A stretch of 64,000 nt of DNA from Sisyra terminalis. Its lineage: Eukaryota > Arthropoda > Insecta > Neuroptera > Sisyridae. Shown here piece after piece: positions 49,336 to 61,251 of this stretch. Location: the NCBI GenBank assembly GCA_958496175.1, contig OY292277.1, forward strand, positions 6,634,001 to 6,698,000, given 5' to 3'. The notes beneath the pieces are model-generated. The model did no database searches, was not told the DNA's origin, and saw only the letters and a list, made by a program, of their open reading frames with translations. Numbering within the stretch: position 1 is the first letter of the stretch; each line of letters begins with the position of its first letter. A program made the translations under genes and the position numbers.

Positions 49336-51160
49336 TTACTATTTTTAATAATCCAAAAAAGAAATAGTACCTAATAAGAAGTAGTAATAATTTGGCCAGA
49401 GACTATGGTAGCTATGAAAGTTGATGTGTAGGCAATCAGGAATACACATATGTATGCTTATGGTCTTAGTTGCCTATGTCTGTATTATAGATTAGAAAGA
49501 AATAAGTTTGCTTTTTTCACATTTTCCTAAGCAAATTTTTATGATTACATGTAATAAAATGGTTTCCAGGATTTTTATAAAGATTTTTAGTACCCTAATA
49601 AGCTTAAAAATTGTTTTCCTCTCTCCAAATTTGGGTTGAGTAACATAAAAATCACCGAATTTTTTTCTTCATATTTGGAAGCTTCTGTAAATATTTGAAA
49701 GTTTCAATATGCTTTGTAGTCGCTTTTAAAGTATGATTTAAAGTTTTTGATTCAATTTTAAGTGAAATACCTGAAAAAATATATAAATTTAGTTTATTTA
49801 TAAGTATGATGCAATAACTTACCTTACTTTAAATTCAATAATTTTCGCTTTTCGTCAGTGGGATTTTTATGACGTATAGCTCTCTTTTTTTCCGGAAAAA
49901 ATTTATTGAGTTGGCATAATTTTGCATATTAAAAAATAAATTGGCTTTATTACCACCTTAACAGGTGGCAAAATGGTTGATAAAGAAATGATATTGCCTG
50001 CTCTATGAAATTTTGGTATGGATCTGGTCTATTTTATTAACTGATAAATAAATATAAGTTCGATCTTTGAAAATTAGAACTTCTCTAAGATCTATCTTAG
50101 ATCTAATTATTTTTTTTATTTTTAGAAGTTAAAATTATTACTATTCATGTTCTTATCCATGGTTTATATAATATAACAGTAAATAAATCTCTTTTTTTTT
50201 GATTATTAAATACTTGATGTTTTTATTTAATCTTCGCTACTTTTAACATATTTTTATTGTTGTAATAATGCCGAAATTATTATACATGAATTAAACAATT
50301 GATGTTTTGTAATTGAAGTATGATATTATTTTTAAATTAGTTTAGTGTAATCTGTTGATTAAATTTTCACTGATTAATTGTGTATTTTTATATAATTAAC
50401 CTGTTACTGTTACCTAGCGAAACGTTGTAGGAAGATTAAATAAAAATATCAAATATTTAAAATCCAAAAAAAAAGAGATTCTTTTATAGTAATTTTATAA
50501 TTAATTTTTTATTTTATTTATAATTTTTAAGTTCTAGTATTAGGTTTTAAAGAGAGGAACTTGTTTAGCCTTATAATAAGAACCTTTCAGGTGGTTTAGG
50601 GCAACAATTGGGCTATTTTTTCGGTTACTTCGATTTTGATCTAATTTTTAGTTGACATCTATCAGTAAAATTGAAAAAATTGTCAATTTTTTGTATATAA
50701 ATACAGTAATCCCAACTGTACCCAAAAACAGCGCAATGTGAACCCTATTTTGTATAAAAATGATAGGGGGGAGGTCTCAAATATTAAAAAAATTAACAAA
50801 AACTAAATTAAAGTTTATATTAAAAAAATAACATTCCTCATATGTATTATAAACTTGAAAATATAACTGAAATTCCAAAAACTAATTTAATTATTTTCTG
50901 CGATAAAAAAAGATCCAAAGCTGCTATATTCTGATGAGCTTTTTCAGTTATCTTGTATGGTTTATCAGATTTTTTTTTCCGTAAAATTTTTTGTCATTAG
51001 TAGGTGAAACACCAGTTGAATTTCTGCCAAAGTTTCCGAAGGATAATTGTATAATTGAATTGAATATTGCTAAATAATTGATATTTTTTGTTGATTGTTG
51101 CACTTTCGATTGGTACCGACTTATGGAGGATGTTAGGGACTCTAAAGTTAATTTCTTTAT
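49336..51160. other. AT-rich non-coding stretch
   Basis: No gene recognised. Near 50401-50430 a GCGAAACGTTG and AATAAA-rich tail resembles the end of the family 2 hammerhead elements but lacks the CTGANGA box. Confidence 0.45.
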
Positions 51161-51324
51161 CAAAATAAGATTTTTTCACTGGCTCCACAGTTAGACTGTG
51201 TATACAATATATAAAATATATTGCGGTCCAATTTATGTAGTATAATCTGATATAATAATATATAAAAATCATACCATAAACATAAATTTGAACAGAAGTT
51301 CAAACAAAAATATTTGTGATGTAT

Positions 51325-51371
51325 TGCCCAGATACGTATTTTGATTGCCAAGAAATCTTCCTCAGTGGTCA
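51325..51371 (-). ncRNA. Hammerhead-ribozyme-like motif, family 1
   Basis: Minus strand: TGACCA, CTGAGGA, an extra A, GATTTCTTGGCAATC, AAAA, TACGTATC, TGGGCA. Helix I is as in the 18.6-kb copy. The GAAA box is mutated to AAAA, so it is probably inactive. Confidence 0.5.
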
Positions 51372-52049
51372 CCAAGGATATTTTGGTGACCTAAGGATAT
51401 TTTGTCTAGGGATAATTTGTCAGAGGATCAAACATCATTGAAGCATTTTTTGAAAATTTTAATCCAGAGAGATTAAATAGGATGTTAGATTTAAATAGAT
51501 TCAAACCTGGAATGACCTTAAGATTATAAAAAGAATTGTCATTTCTTTCTCAATATATGGGAAATATATTTAATTTTAAATTATAAATATTAAATTTGAA
51601 ATATTTTAATTTGTGTATGATCTATCGTAATCTTTAAAAAGCTAACATATTGCTGTTATTGCTGTATTGTCCCAAAATGGCAATGTTAGGAATAGAGTTC
51701 ACAATAATCGGGAACAAATATGATGGAACTTTTTTTTGAAAATTTTATCCCACAGGGATAAAATAGATCCAGATCTAAAATAATCTTATGATTATAAAAA
51801 AGAATTGTTATATACTCCAATCATTTGTATTTCAATGGATCTAAGGAACAGGTGTGTATTATTCGTTTAGATTTCCCCAGAAGAAATTTGTTCTAAGATA
51901 AGGTATTAACTTTTTCGTAGAGAAAATTGAAACCAGAAGGAGCTTTAGGCAACAATTACTCCCAAAAAACAATCAAAACTTTTATAAAGTTTTTTATTTT
52001 CCTCAATTTTTCTTTCATAAGAATTTCAAACAAAAACAAAAATATTCGT

Positions 52050-52096
52050 GACGTATTGCCCAGATACGTATTTCGATTGCCAAGCAATCTTCCTCG
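52050..52096 (-). ncRNA. Hammerhead-like block with degraded first box
   Basis: Minus strand: ACGAGGA in place of CTGAGGA, then an extra A, GATTGCTTGGCAATC, GAAA, TACGTATC, TGGGCA. GAAA and helices II and III are intact, but the first core box is damaged. Confidence 0.4.
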
Positions 52097-52230
52097 TTAG
52101 TTTTTAAAGCTTTCTCAAATATTTACGTTAGATATCGGCTGGTACCAATAAATAGAAATTGCATTTAAGAACAGGAAAGTTTTTGACCATATTTTTATGG
52201 TTATTAAAATTTAGGTTCCAATTCATTAAC

Positions 52231-52244
52231 TTTATTTGTTTATT
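52231..52244 (-). terminator. Candidate poly(A) signals of GMC gene 2
   Basis: Two AATAAA hexamers on the minus strand (52231-52236 and 52239-52244) lie about 240 bases beyond the stop codon. Confidence 0.35.
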
Positions 52245-52475
52245 TTTTTACTTATAGTGCATTATGGCACTTTTCTACTCAATTTTTTATACACGTTATG
52301 TACATTTAAAAGTATTTACATAAAATTCATGTTTCTAGAAAATTTATAAAAGAAAATAAAATGATATAAATAATGACTTAAAAATTCAAATGGTTTTTAT
52401 GAACAATTAAAAGCTTATTAGGACTTAGGACTAGACGTTTTTTAAAATTGCTATTGTTGCGATTTTTTTTCGATG

Positions 52476-54353
52476 TTATCTGTAGGTGTAACTGTAGGTG
52501 TTTAACCAGTCTTCTTTCACTAAATCGGCTCCCTTTTCCCCGATCATGATAACCGGGGCGTTGGTATTACCACTGCTAATTGTTGGCATAATACTGGCAT
52601 CAATCACGCGTAATCCTTCCACTCCGTAGACGCGCAAACGTGGATCAACCACTGCTGTTGGGTCCCAGCTGGGACCCATTTTCGCGGTACCCACCGGATG
52701 GTATATGGTCATTGTCATTGTCCGAATATGGCATTCCCAGTAGTCGTCAGAACCAAATGGTACATGGCGGCAATTTGGAAGAGGTATCGTGTGCAATCGA
52801 CTTCCAAATTGACGGAAAACCCGTGCCCGACTTATGCGGAGCCCAATTTTGACGCCTTCTCGTAACACTTGTAGATCATAGGGATCACTGAAGTATTTGG
52901 GATTTATTATGGGATAGTGGAAAGGATTGGATGATCGTAGACGGATCCAGCCTCGGGAACGTGGACGTAGTAATAGAGGCATTATGGTCCATGAGTCTTT
53001 ATTGGAGATCGGACGAAAGACGGTGTTGTATACTTCATCGGTTAGTCCTAAGATGGATCGTACTTTGGCGCCACCATCGGAATTAATGCTGGCCGGTGCC
53101 ATATGAAATTGAATATCAGGCCAGTCTACACTTAAATTAGCGTAGGGGGTGTTAACAAAAGCTAAACCTTCCACCCCTCCTAAGGTGGTCATGGGACCTT
53201 TACGTCGAAGAACATATTCCCAGGTGATTGCTGCCGGTTTAAATCGATTTTGAACGATCGAAACGGGTTTGCTGGTTAAAAAAGTGATTCCTGTAGCACC
53301 GACATGGTCTTGTAAGTTATCACCGACTCGAAGATCTTTCAAAACAGGGATTCTCAATTTGGATAGGTGTTCTTTTGGTCCGATTCCCGAAAGCATTAGT
53401 AGTTGAGGTGTGTTTAAAGCACCTCCGGATAGGATCACCTCTTTTCTCGCCATTATTTTTTGCCATTTTCCGTTGCGGATAAATTCGACGCCATAGGCTT
53501 TCATTGTAAAAGGGTTGATGAGGATGCGCGTGACGTGCGAGTTGAGTGAAAGGTGCAGGTTTTTTCGTAGTCGAGCCGGTCGGATGAAAGCTTTAGCCGT
53601 GCTACATCGACTTCCACGTCGAATAGTACCCTGGGCAATCATGAATCCGGTTTGAATGGCCCCGTTGATGTCACGATTTTCGTAGCCAAATTCCGTACCG
53701 GCTTCGACGAAGGCAACACTTAGGGGTGTTTTCCAGGGGGATTCTTGCACGGTGAGAAGACCTCCGGTTGCGTGGTATGGCGTTTTGGCGAGATATGGAT
53801 TGCGATTGTCTTCAGATTTGAGGAAGTAGGGTAAAACGTCGTCGAAACTCCAGCCCGGATTTCCAAGGCTTTCCCAATAGTCATAATCATTGCGGTTACC
53901 CCGTACATATAGCATATAGTTGAGGACACTGGAACCTCCAAGAACTTTACCTCTGGGCCAATTACATCGTTGATTTTTCATACCAAGACAGGCTTTGCCT
54001 GTCGGTTCGGTTTTATATTGCCAATCCAACTTACTAAGTTGCAAATAAGCGGCCAAAGATGGCACGTCACTGATTTCATTTTCGTCAGGTCCGGCTTCCA
54101 AAAGTAAAATGTTCCATTTGGGAATTTCACTGAGTCGATTGGCCACAACAGCTCCGGCAGAACCGCCGCCCACAACAATAAAATCGTACTCCGAATACAA
54201 TTGATATCGATCGATTGGTTTTGATTCCGGGTCCAGTTTATCGTAGCGATAGTATGCCATTCCGGCCAAAATTAATGGAATCACCCATAAAGACGAGCCA
54301 ACCAGTCCTATGGTTTTGATAGCGCTCGATATTAGAATGATTTCAAAGACCAT
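52476..54353 (-). CDS. GMC oxidoreductase with N-terminal membrane segment
   Basis: A complete 625-residue FAD-dependent GMC oxidoreductase. The start chosen is the ATG at 54353 ([10 protein letters not shown]), in good context (CAACAATGG). The frame stays open to 54572, but a splice acceptor lies at 54510-54511 and the extra residues have no upstream ATG. Residues 5-33 are hydrophobic, a signal anchor or uncleaved signal, so the enzyme is membrane-bound or secretory. GxGxxG is at 62-67 (GGGSAG), FAD Glu at 86, signature 1 [12 protein letters not shown] at 134-145, signature 2 at 310-324 ([15 protein letters not shown]), catalytic His552 ([10 protein letters not shown]) and Asn598 (SSGNTNAP). 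No active-site residue is missing. Substrate unknown; the closest named relative is insect glucose dehydrogenase. It is a paralogue of the gene at 5826-7682 and has the same exon structure. Confidence 0.95.
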   Translation of the reverse strand: MVFEIILISSAIKTIGLVGSSLWVIPLILAGMAYYRYDKLDPESKPIDRYQLYSEYDFIVVGGGSAGAVVANRLSEIPKWNILLLEAGPDENEISDVPSLAAYLQLSKLDWQYKTEPTGKACLGMKNQRCNWPRGKVLGGSSVLNYMLYVRGNRNDYDYWESLGNPGWSFDDVLPYFLKSEDNRNPYLAKTPYHATGGLLTVQESPWKTPLSVAFVEAGTEFGYENRDINGAIQTGFMIAQGTIRRGSRCSTAKAFIRPARLRKNLHLSLNSHVTRILINPFTMKAYGVEFIRNGKWQKIMARKEVILSGGALNTPQLLMLSGIGPKEHLSKLRIPVLKDLRVGDNLQDHVGATGITFLTSKPVSIVQNRFKPAAITWEYVLRRKGPMTTLGGVEGLAFVNTPYANLSVDWPDIQFHMAPASINSDGGAKVRSILGLTDEVYNTVFRPISNKDSWTIMPLLLRPRSRGWIRLRSSNPFHYPIINPKYFSDPYDLQVLREGVKIGLRISRARVFRQFGSRLHTIPLPNCRHVPFGSDDYWECHIRTMTMTIYHPVGTAKMGPSWDPTAVVDPRLRVYGVEGLRVIDASIMPTISSGNTNAPVIMIGEKGADLVKEDWLNTYSYTYR

Positions 54354-54509
54354 TGTTGCAAATTTGGGTATGGGTCGGGTGGACGTGGATTTAGGAATCG
54401 AATCGTTGAGTTTGGGGTTTTTTGTTGAACTTTTACTATGGTGGAATGTGGAAAAATCATAGTTGAATTTCGGTGGAGGACCAAACGTTGATTGGTGGTG
54501 ATTGATTTT

Positions 54510-54511
54510 CT
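54510..54511 (-). other. 3' splice site in the GMC gene 2 5' UTR
   Basis: The minus strand has a strong pyrimidine tract and CTTTTTTCTTCCAG just before AAAATCAATCACC. The exon then carries 156 bases of 5' UTR before the ATG. It sets the coding start at 54353. Confidence 0.8.
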
Positions 54512-54840
54512 GGAAGAAAAAAGAAAAAGTTTTTTTATTGAAAAGAAGTAAAAGTTTTAATTGTTTAAACAATGTAAGTGTTAATTATTTTTTTTTAATT
54601 GTTTTAATTAAATGTTAGGTAATTAATTGTTCAATTGAAGAGTTTAATGAGAAGAATACCATTTGTTTTGGTGTAAATTTAATCAATAGTTGTACTCTTT
54701 TTTTTTCGGCCACTTTTATATGCAGATGTTGGAGATATGAATGAGTAGATAGGCCGGAAACCCAAGTCATAGTTATTCATTTTAAAGGGGTTTTTTTGGT
54801 TGGATTTAGGGTAATTTGGAGAGATAAATCTTTGGATATC

Positions 54841-56399
54841 AAAGGGTATAGGCCAGTTTATATGGTAAAAGTGCCCCACGGCTTTTTCGATTCAAAGTCA
54901 GTGGATCGTTTTGATAGTAAACAAAAAAAAATTAACCAAATTTTCAGCTCTTTATCACAAGTGGTTTTCGAGTAGGATTTCGAAAAAAAAAACATTTTTC
55001 GATTTTATATTTTTTTTAGTAGTAAAATTTAAAATTAAACACCTATGATTTTTTTTTTCATTCTTAGGAGTAAAAGGCACGAAAAAATATTTTTTCTATT
55101 ATTTTCAGATGTAATGTCGATTTTTAAGGACCAAAATAAATTTCAAATTAATTTTTTGAGTGCGTTTTTGAAAAGTGTCCACCGCCAAATTTTCTCAAAA
55201 AACGTCTTTAGTACTCCTCTATAGTCAGTAATTTTTTCAAATTTTTTGATTTGGTGGAACATTATGAAAAAAATAAAAACTGATTTTTTCCTACATCTCA
55301 TGCTAAAGCACACTTATTCATTTTTTTGGGTAAAGTAATATGAAGACAATTATTTTTCAACTCAAAATATACATAAATTTCATTAAACAATTTAGAAAAC
55401 GAAGAAATTGTCATTAAAAATTATTTTTTATGCAATAATTCTTTGAAATACATAAAAATATATTTTTATTAGCTCTAATAATTGTACATCTTTAATAATT
55501 CGACTAAGACGGCTGTGTAGTCCTGCGTTAAAGAAAAGGGAAATGTGGAACTTATATTCTTGTATTCCAGCGGTTCCTAACCTTTTTCAGCCGCGGACCC
55601 CCAAGAAAATCAAGCATAATGCCAAGGACCTCTGAGTGAACAAAAGGTGCAATTTTCGGACAATATTATATTTTAGTATTCCTTCATTAAATTAAAAAAC
55701 AAACTTTTTCAAATGGGACCGTGGACCCCCAGGGGTCCGCGGACCACAGGTTAGGAAACAATGTTGTATTCTATAATGTTTGCTTGATTATCATTATTCT
55801 AAAACTATTTATTTATTTAAAAAATAATTTTTAATGACAATTTCTTCGTTTTCTAAATTGTTTAATGAAATTTATGTATATTTTGAGTTGAAAAATAATT
55901 GTCTTCATATTACTTTACCCAAAAAAATGAATAAGTGTGCTTTAGCATGAGATGTAGGAAAAAATCAGTTTTTATTTTTTTCATAATGTTCCACCAAATC
56001 AAAAAATTTGAAAAAATTACTGACTATAGAGGAGTACTAAAGACGTTTTTTGAGAAAATTTGGCGGTGGACACTTTTCAAAAACGCACTCAAAAAATTAA
56101 TTTGAAATTTATTTTGGTCCTTAAAAATCGACATTCCTTCTGAAAAAAAAAAAAAAAATTTTCATGCCTTTTACTTCAAAGAATGAGAAAAAAAATCGTG
56201 AGTCATTAATTTTAATTTTTACCCTAAAAAAAAAATTAAAATCGAAAAATGTTTTTTTTCGAAATACTCGAAAACCGCTTGCGATAAAAAGCTGAAAATT
56301 TGGCTAAATTTTTTTTATCTACTATCAAAACAATCCTCTGACTTTGAATCGAAAAAGCCGCGGGGGCACTTTTACCATACAAACCGGCCTATACTCTTT
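54841..56399. mobile_element. 1.5-kb palindromic element with inserted MITE
   Basis: AAAGGGTATAGGCC at 54841 is inverted at 56386-56399 (GGCCTATACTCTTT). Arms of about 590 bases (including AAGTGCCCC, ATTTTCAGCT and AATATTTTTT blocks) are near-perfect inverses. A hAT-like MITE sits in the central spacer. No transposase. Target duplication not clear. Confidence 0.85.
55560..55771. mobile_element. hAT-like MITE in the palindrome's spacer
   Basis: Element 55568-55763 (196 bp) begins CAGCGGTTCCTAACC and ends GGTTAGGAAACAATG. TTGTATTC flanks it at 55560-55567 and 55764-55771, an 8-bp duplication. It contains CCGCGGACCCCC and the inverse GGGGTCCGCGG. It is related by its ends to the two MITEs at 36 kb, but the interior differs. 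Confidence 0.85.
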
Positions 56400-56425
56400 G
56401 GGAAGATATTTCATTAGTAGTTGCT

Positions 56426-57163
56426 TTAAGGGGTTATATACAGTTAGAATTTTCAAAAAATCGATTTTTTTTCTTTTTTTTTTCTTAATGTACATACATT
56501 TAAGAATACATACAGAAAATTTCATATTGTTCCGGTGAATATTTTCGAAGCTACACGCAAATTTTTAAAAAAAAATTTATCCTATGTAAAGTGCTTTTCA
56601 AACTTTAAACGCGTTTTTCTCAAAATGGTGTTTTCAAAGTCGGTGACCAACATTACTCCAAAACGGCTAAACCGATTAGTCTCAAATTTTAACACGAGCT
56701 TCTTAAATATATTTTTTAGTAATTAATCGAAGATTTTTTCTCACCGATAGATATTTTTTTTTTATAAACAATTTAAGGCCAAAATTTTGATCAAAAATCG
56801 ATTTTTTTTTTGTTTGAAAAACCGCCATTTGGTCAAAAAAAATTATTTTGCTTATTCCTTCGATTAATTACTAGATTTAACATTACTTTAACGAAATCTG
56901 TTTGGTTTTTTAAATTCAGAGGATCCAGTTCAGAGATGTAGTGGTCACCGTAAAACGTCTTTTTTGAGAGGAGCTCCCGGAAATCAGTTGTAGCTCCTTT
57001 CCAAATAAATATTTTTACTAGTACTAACTAAGTCTTAAAATACAGTTAAAAAATACCATAATATGTGTACAAATTTTTAGATCAATTAATTTAAAAGTTT
57101 TCTCTGAAAAAATTCTGGAAAATTCGCTATTTTTCGGCCTTCTAACTGTATACAACCCCTTAA
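56426..57163. mobile_element. TTAA-flanked element, second copy type
   Basis: Element 56430-57159 (730 bp) begins GGGGTTATATACAGTTAGAA and ends TTCTAACTGTATACAACCCC, with TTAA on both sides (56426-56429 and 57160-57163). It has the same architecture and a partly similar interior as 35111-35853 (AAACGCGTTTTTCTC), but different terminal sequences. Non-coding. Confidence 0.85.
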
Positions 57164-58334
57164 ATATTTGTATTTTTTTAAGATTAATGTTTGATTTTTT
57201 TTCTTTGATTTCAGGTCTGTTATCTCTTTTGGTTTCATTGTTTTCGTTTTGTCGTTTTTGGTAAGATTTTTGCGTTGGATTATTAAAAGTTTGAGTGAAC
57301 TTTAAGGAAACTTTTTTTTTCTCTAATTGATCTCTAAAATCCTTAAAAAATTAAATTTCTTTTTCCCAAAATTTTTTTTTCAAATAATTTTCTATCTTCA
57401 TTAATAAAACAAAAGTAGTCCACTAAGAAAACCCGCACGACATGCTGGCATTGAAATCTCTCAAAAATATGATTCTAATATTGGATAGTTAATGATTTGA
57501 GTTCATTATAGAAAATTTCCCAATCAGAAACTGATTAAAAAATCCAACTAACTATTTCTACAATAAATTTTATATATATATGTCTTAAAGATAACGAACT
57601 CATTTTAATTGACTATCAGAAACGTGACTGCACCTAATTCCACGTAAATTTCACATCCAATTCCTCCAATTGCACTGCACTCAATTGCATTGTATCCACC
57701 ATATATAACAAATATAAAATCAATAGAGAAAAAATTATATATGTCTATATAATTTCACATTTTACAAATGATAGACTATCGGAGAATAGAAGTCAAACGG
57801 TTTTAAGTCAATGCACAAGTGTACCAACATATCGTAGGTACATATATTTCAATTCAATTTTGCATCTTTCTAATTCTACATGCAATAATCAAACATGTGC
57901 AAGTGCAACAGGGCGACAGTACATAACACTTGTCATAAAGGGAAACCCCAAATGGAAATTATTTCCCCATTCTATCTACACGCGAATTATAGACATACCA
58001 AGCGATGATAGTACATGAAAATTGTAAGAAAAAAAAATAAAAAAGCAACAACCATGAAATTGCCATGGCAAGCATTCAAGCATACCGAAAATTTCTCAAT
58101 AAAATCAAGTTCAATGCGAAAAATCAATCTTCCCATTAATTATAGCGCACTTCAAATCATTCAGCCGTATACTATAATAGTAGAACTCGGAAAGAAAAAA
58201 AAAATGAAATTACTTTCATTGGAATGCAAGTTTGTTGGGTTTTAAACGGATTTTTTACTAAGGGAAATGAGTTTTACGATGTTGTATTGAGGCTAAAATA
58301 AACTATAATTTCTGGATTGATGATGGTAATTTAC
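57164..58334. other. AT-rich non-coding stretch
   Basis: No recognisable feature. Confidence 0.45.
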
Positions 58335-58545
58335 CATAATAGATGATAAAATTCAGATCTCAGCTTTTAAGATTTTTTTTTTATTTATTGAATTTAAATT
58401 GAAAATTTTATATTTTTTGTGAATCAAGAAGTCTGATGAAGTTACCATACGTAACGAAACGTAGCTAAATGAATATTAAAAATATTAAGTAAAAAAACCG
58501 ATCTGAAACAACCTAAATTGTCTTCTTATATTATAATTTACAACA
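58335..58545 (+). mobile_element. Short retroposed element with hammerhead-like core
   Basis: The plus-strand relative of 16110-16310. The core at 58428-58468 reads AAGT, CTGATGA (58433-58439), an extra A, GTTAC-CATAC-GTAAC, GAAA, CGTA, GCT. Both core boxes are intact. Helix III is the self-complementary ACGU, with expected cleavage after A58463. Helix I is short (about 3 pairs). An AATATTAAGTAAAAAAACC tail follows. Confidence 0.6.
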
Positions 58546-61251
58546 ATGCAAAATAATCAGGATTTGCCTGACCGATTTTGGCTCAATTATTGAAAATTTA
58601 AAACTAAAATTTCTTAGACCGAAAAGGTTGTTTTTAAGGGCCAAAAAGCAATCGTAGAGCCTACAAAAATTGCATACAGAATTGCATGGGGTCCAGCACT
58701 GGTCGCTTGATTATTTTTTTTAATTCTGATTTTTTTTTTGCGGTCACCCCAACATGTTGATAGTTCAAATTCATCATTATTTTAATTTTATTGTTTTTAG
58801 TTTTCCAGTGGTGGCCATATTAGTTTTACTAGGCGCAGACATTTTCGTACTTTTAAGGGTTTGTGGAAACTTGATTTTCTCAGGCCCTATTTGTCCTATC
58901 AAAATGAAACTAAAAGCAGTAGGTTCATAAAAATATAAGCTATAAGGTTGTAATAAGATGTTTTTACCTAAATGTAATTCTAAGGGGTGAAATTTCAGCC
59001 TAAAGTTTTAGCTCTCATTTGTAAAAACTCCAATTTTCACGGAAAGATTGTGAAGGAAGGGAAAGAGTCTACGCGTTAAAACTTTTTTTACTAACAATTA
59101 GGTACTAGTTGTATTCAAAAACAAAATTTGAAGTCTGAGACTTCTAACTGTTGTATTATTGAACCATATTTTTCTAAATTTTCCGGAAATTTCGGTTTTT
59201 TCAGTCGCTAAAAGCTCAAATTTCTTAACATCTGTCTATATCAATGACAAAACAACTAATTTTTCCTGGTTAACTAATTATTACTTAACTATTGGATCAC
59301 AAACAAAACGGATTCCTTGACAATTCTCAATAAACGAATTCCCATCGATTGGCCAAAAGAAAATGGGAAAATTCATACTTCAAAATTTTGATAACTTTTC
59401 GGTTTAGGACGTAACGAATTCCTATTTTCAGAAGGACAATATTTTCCTCATTTCGATAAGATCAAAAGTTTTAAATGTTGTCGAGAAACACGATAGTTTT
59501 GCACAATAATTTTCGATTTTATGTCGAAAAAAATCCAAATTCTTTGTAAAAAAAATCTCACATTTCCTCAGACACATCTATAATTTTCATTTAATTATCT
59601 GTACCACACTGGGATGAAATTAATTTCACGCGTTTACATTACAACAATGGGTAAAAAAAGAGCAGATTGCGGAAAAACGTTTCCCAAAACTTTTACCATA
59701 CAACATCAAATGTTTTAATTAAAAAGAAATGTCTTCAGTACGAGATTATCTTCGAATACAAACCAACTTTGATTGCAATCTTCTTCGTTGCCATGGTAAA
59801 TTTACACAACACTTGAGATAATTACTTAATGAGTAATTACATGCAAGTATTAACCACTTTAATATGAGGAGGAAGAAACGGTGTTTTTTTTTCTCTCATG
59901 ATTACAATTAAAAATTATTCAAACATTTCCATAATCTTTAACCGAAGACTATGCTATGCAATATTACATTTGAATAATCTGAAATTCGACACCGTTTCTA
60001 TTTTAATATGCATATAATAAATATTATGAGAGATATGATCTCCATTTCTACAATACTTTCCTTTCAATTTCATTTCCATTTTTTTATATCCATTTTCATA
60101 TTCAATTTCATGTCCAATTATAAATATCAATATTCAATGTCCGTTTTTTTTCCTATTGTTGGTAATCTAAAGGAGAAGATACAAAGTAAAAAGTTTATAC
60201 TTAAAAGAGAATTTATTTTCAAGGAAAAATCAATTTTTAAATTTGGAACTTTCCTTACTTTCATATTGGCCAAATTTCGATCAGTTATCAGCATTTTTCA
60301 TGGGGTCAGTCCAAATAAAGTGGTCCAAAAATAAATGAAATGGTTGCTCGACCATTTAAAAAAAAAAACGTCAGAAAAGTCAGTAATTTAACGCCAAATC
60401 ATAAGAGGGAACCGTTCTTTTATCATATGTAAAGAAAAACATTATCTTGGACATCTATGTAATTTAATACATTGGTTTTCATAACATTGGCTAATAGAAA
60501 ACACTAGTAACTACCCGTGAAGCACTCATAGCCAACACTGATACAACTGTCAAATGACAAAACTTAGTGAAATTGAAATGACAACAGTCAGTTAATTCAA
60601 ATTCGGGACTTAATCATTATTACATGAAATTATATACATTTTTGTACCCTGTCTTTGTCGGACAAATAATTGTGTGCTATCACCCCAACATGTTGGTAGT
60701 TCAAATTTATCATTATTTTAGTTTTATTGTTTTTAGTTTTCCAGTGGTGGCCATACTAGCGGCGCTAATCTTGTCAAAATTTCCATTATATGCCATTATA
60801 TTTATTCTATTAAAAAAAATAGAGTACTTTTACAGGGTATAAAAATGTTTTCCGAGGCGAAAAATTTAATGTAGTTTTCAAAAGTAAATTATCAACTTAA
60901 TTTAAACTAAGTTCCACTAAATGAATTACTGAAGTATTGCCCAGATACGTATTTTGATTGCCAAGCAAGCTTCAAATGTGGTTACCAAGTAGTATTAAGT
61001 AAATTATTTGAGTAAATTTACGGAGTGTTTCTTCCTTACTTAGAGTTATAAAATTGGAAAAAAAAAGCAGAAGTTTATACCACAAAATTAGATCTATTTC
61101 AATTTCTATGTATTCGCTGATTTTTCTTCAGAGGTCCTCAACTTTTTGAAGCATAAGAGCGCATTGTAAAATGCCAGTTGTGCGCTGAGCAATATTTGCA
61201 CCGTTTATTTTGAAAGTGAGTTAAGTCCATCTCAAGAACAATCGCTACAGT
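58546..61251. other. Mostly unassigned; one short repeated segment
   Basis: Bases about 58742-58835 and 60680-60775 are copies of one segment (CACCCCAACATGTTGRTAGTTC to TTTTCCAGTGGTGGCCATA). A relic of the family 1 hammerhead block lies at about 60935-60976 on the minus strand (ATACGTATC and GGCAATC are kept, the CTGANGA box is lost). Nothing else is recognised. Confidence 0.5.

Larger units (their letters stand above)
51161..52098 (-). mobile_element. Dispersed element copy B, two hammerhead-like ends
   Basis: Bases 51161-52030 match 18447-19303. Here the right end continues into CAAACAAAAACAAAAATATTCGTGACG plus a second hammerhead-like block (52050-52096). That block repeats, in the same orientation, the block near the left end (51294-51371). 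The two blocks are about 730 bases apart. Terminal direct repeats each bearing a hammerhead are the layout of retrozymes and of Penelope pseudo-LTRs. No protein is encoded. Confidence 0.75.

Noticed and set aside
50400..50460. GCGAAACGTTG followed by an A-rich tail
   Set aside because: Resembles the end of a hammerhead-like element but has no CTGANGA box or helix II.
54354..54572. 73-residue N-terminal extension of GMC gene 2
   Set aside because: It begins at TTG, not ATG, and the upstream part lies before a strong splice acceptor, so it is intron and 5' UTR.
60008..60334. 108-residue plus-strand frame
   Set aside because: Low-complexity Phe/His/Ile-rich translation of AT-rich DNA with no recognisable domain.
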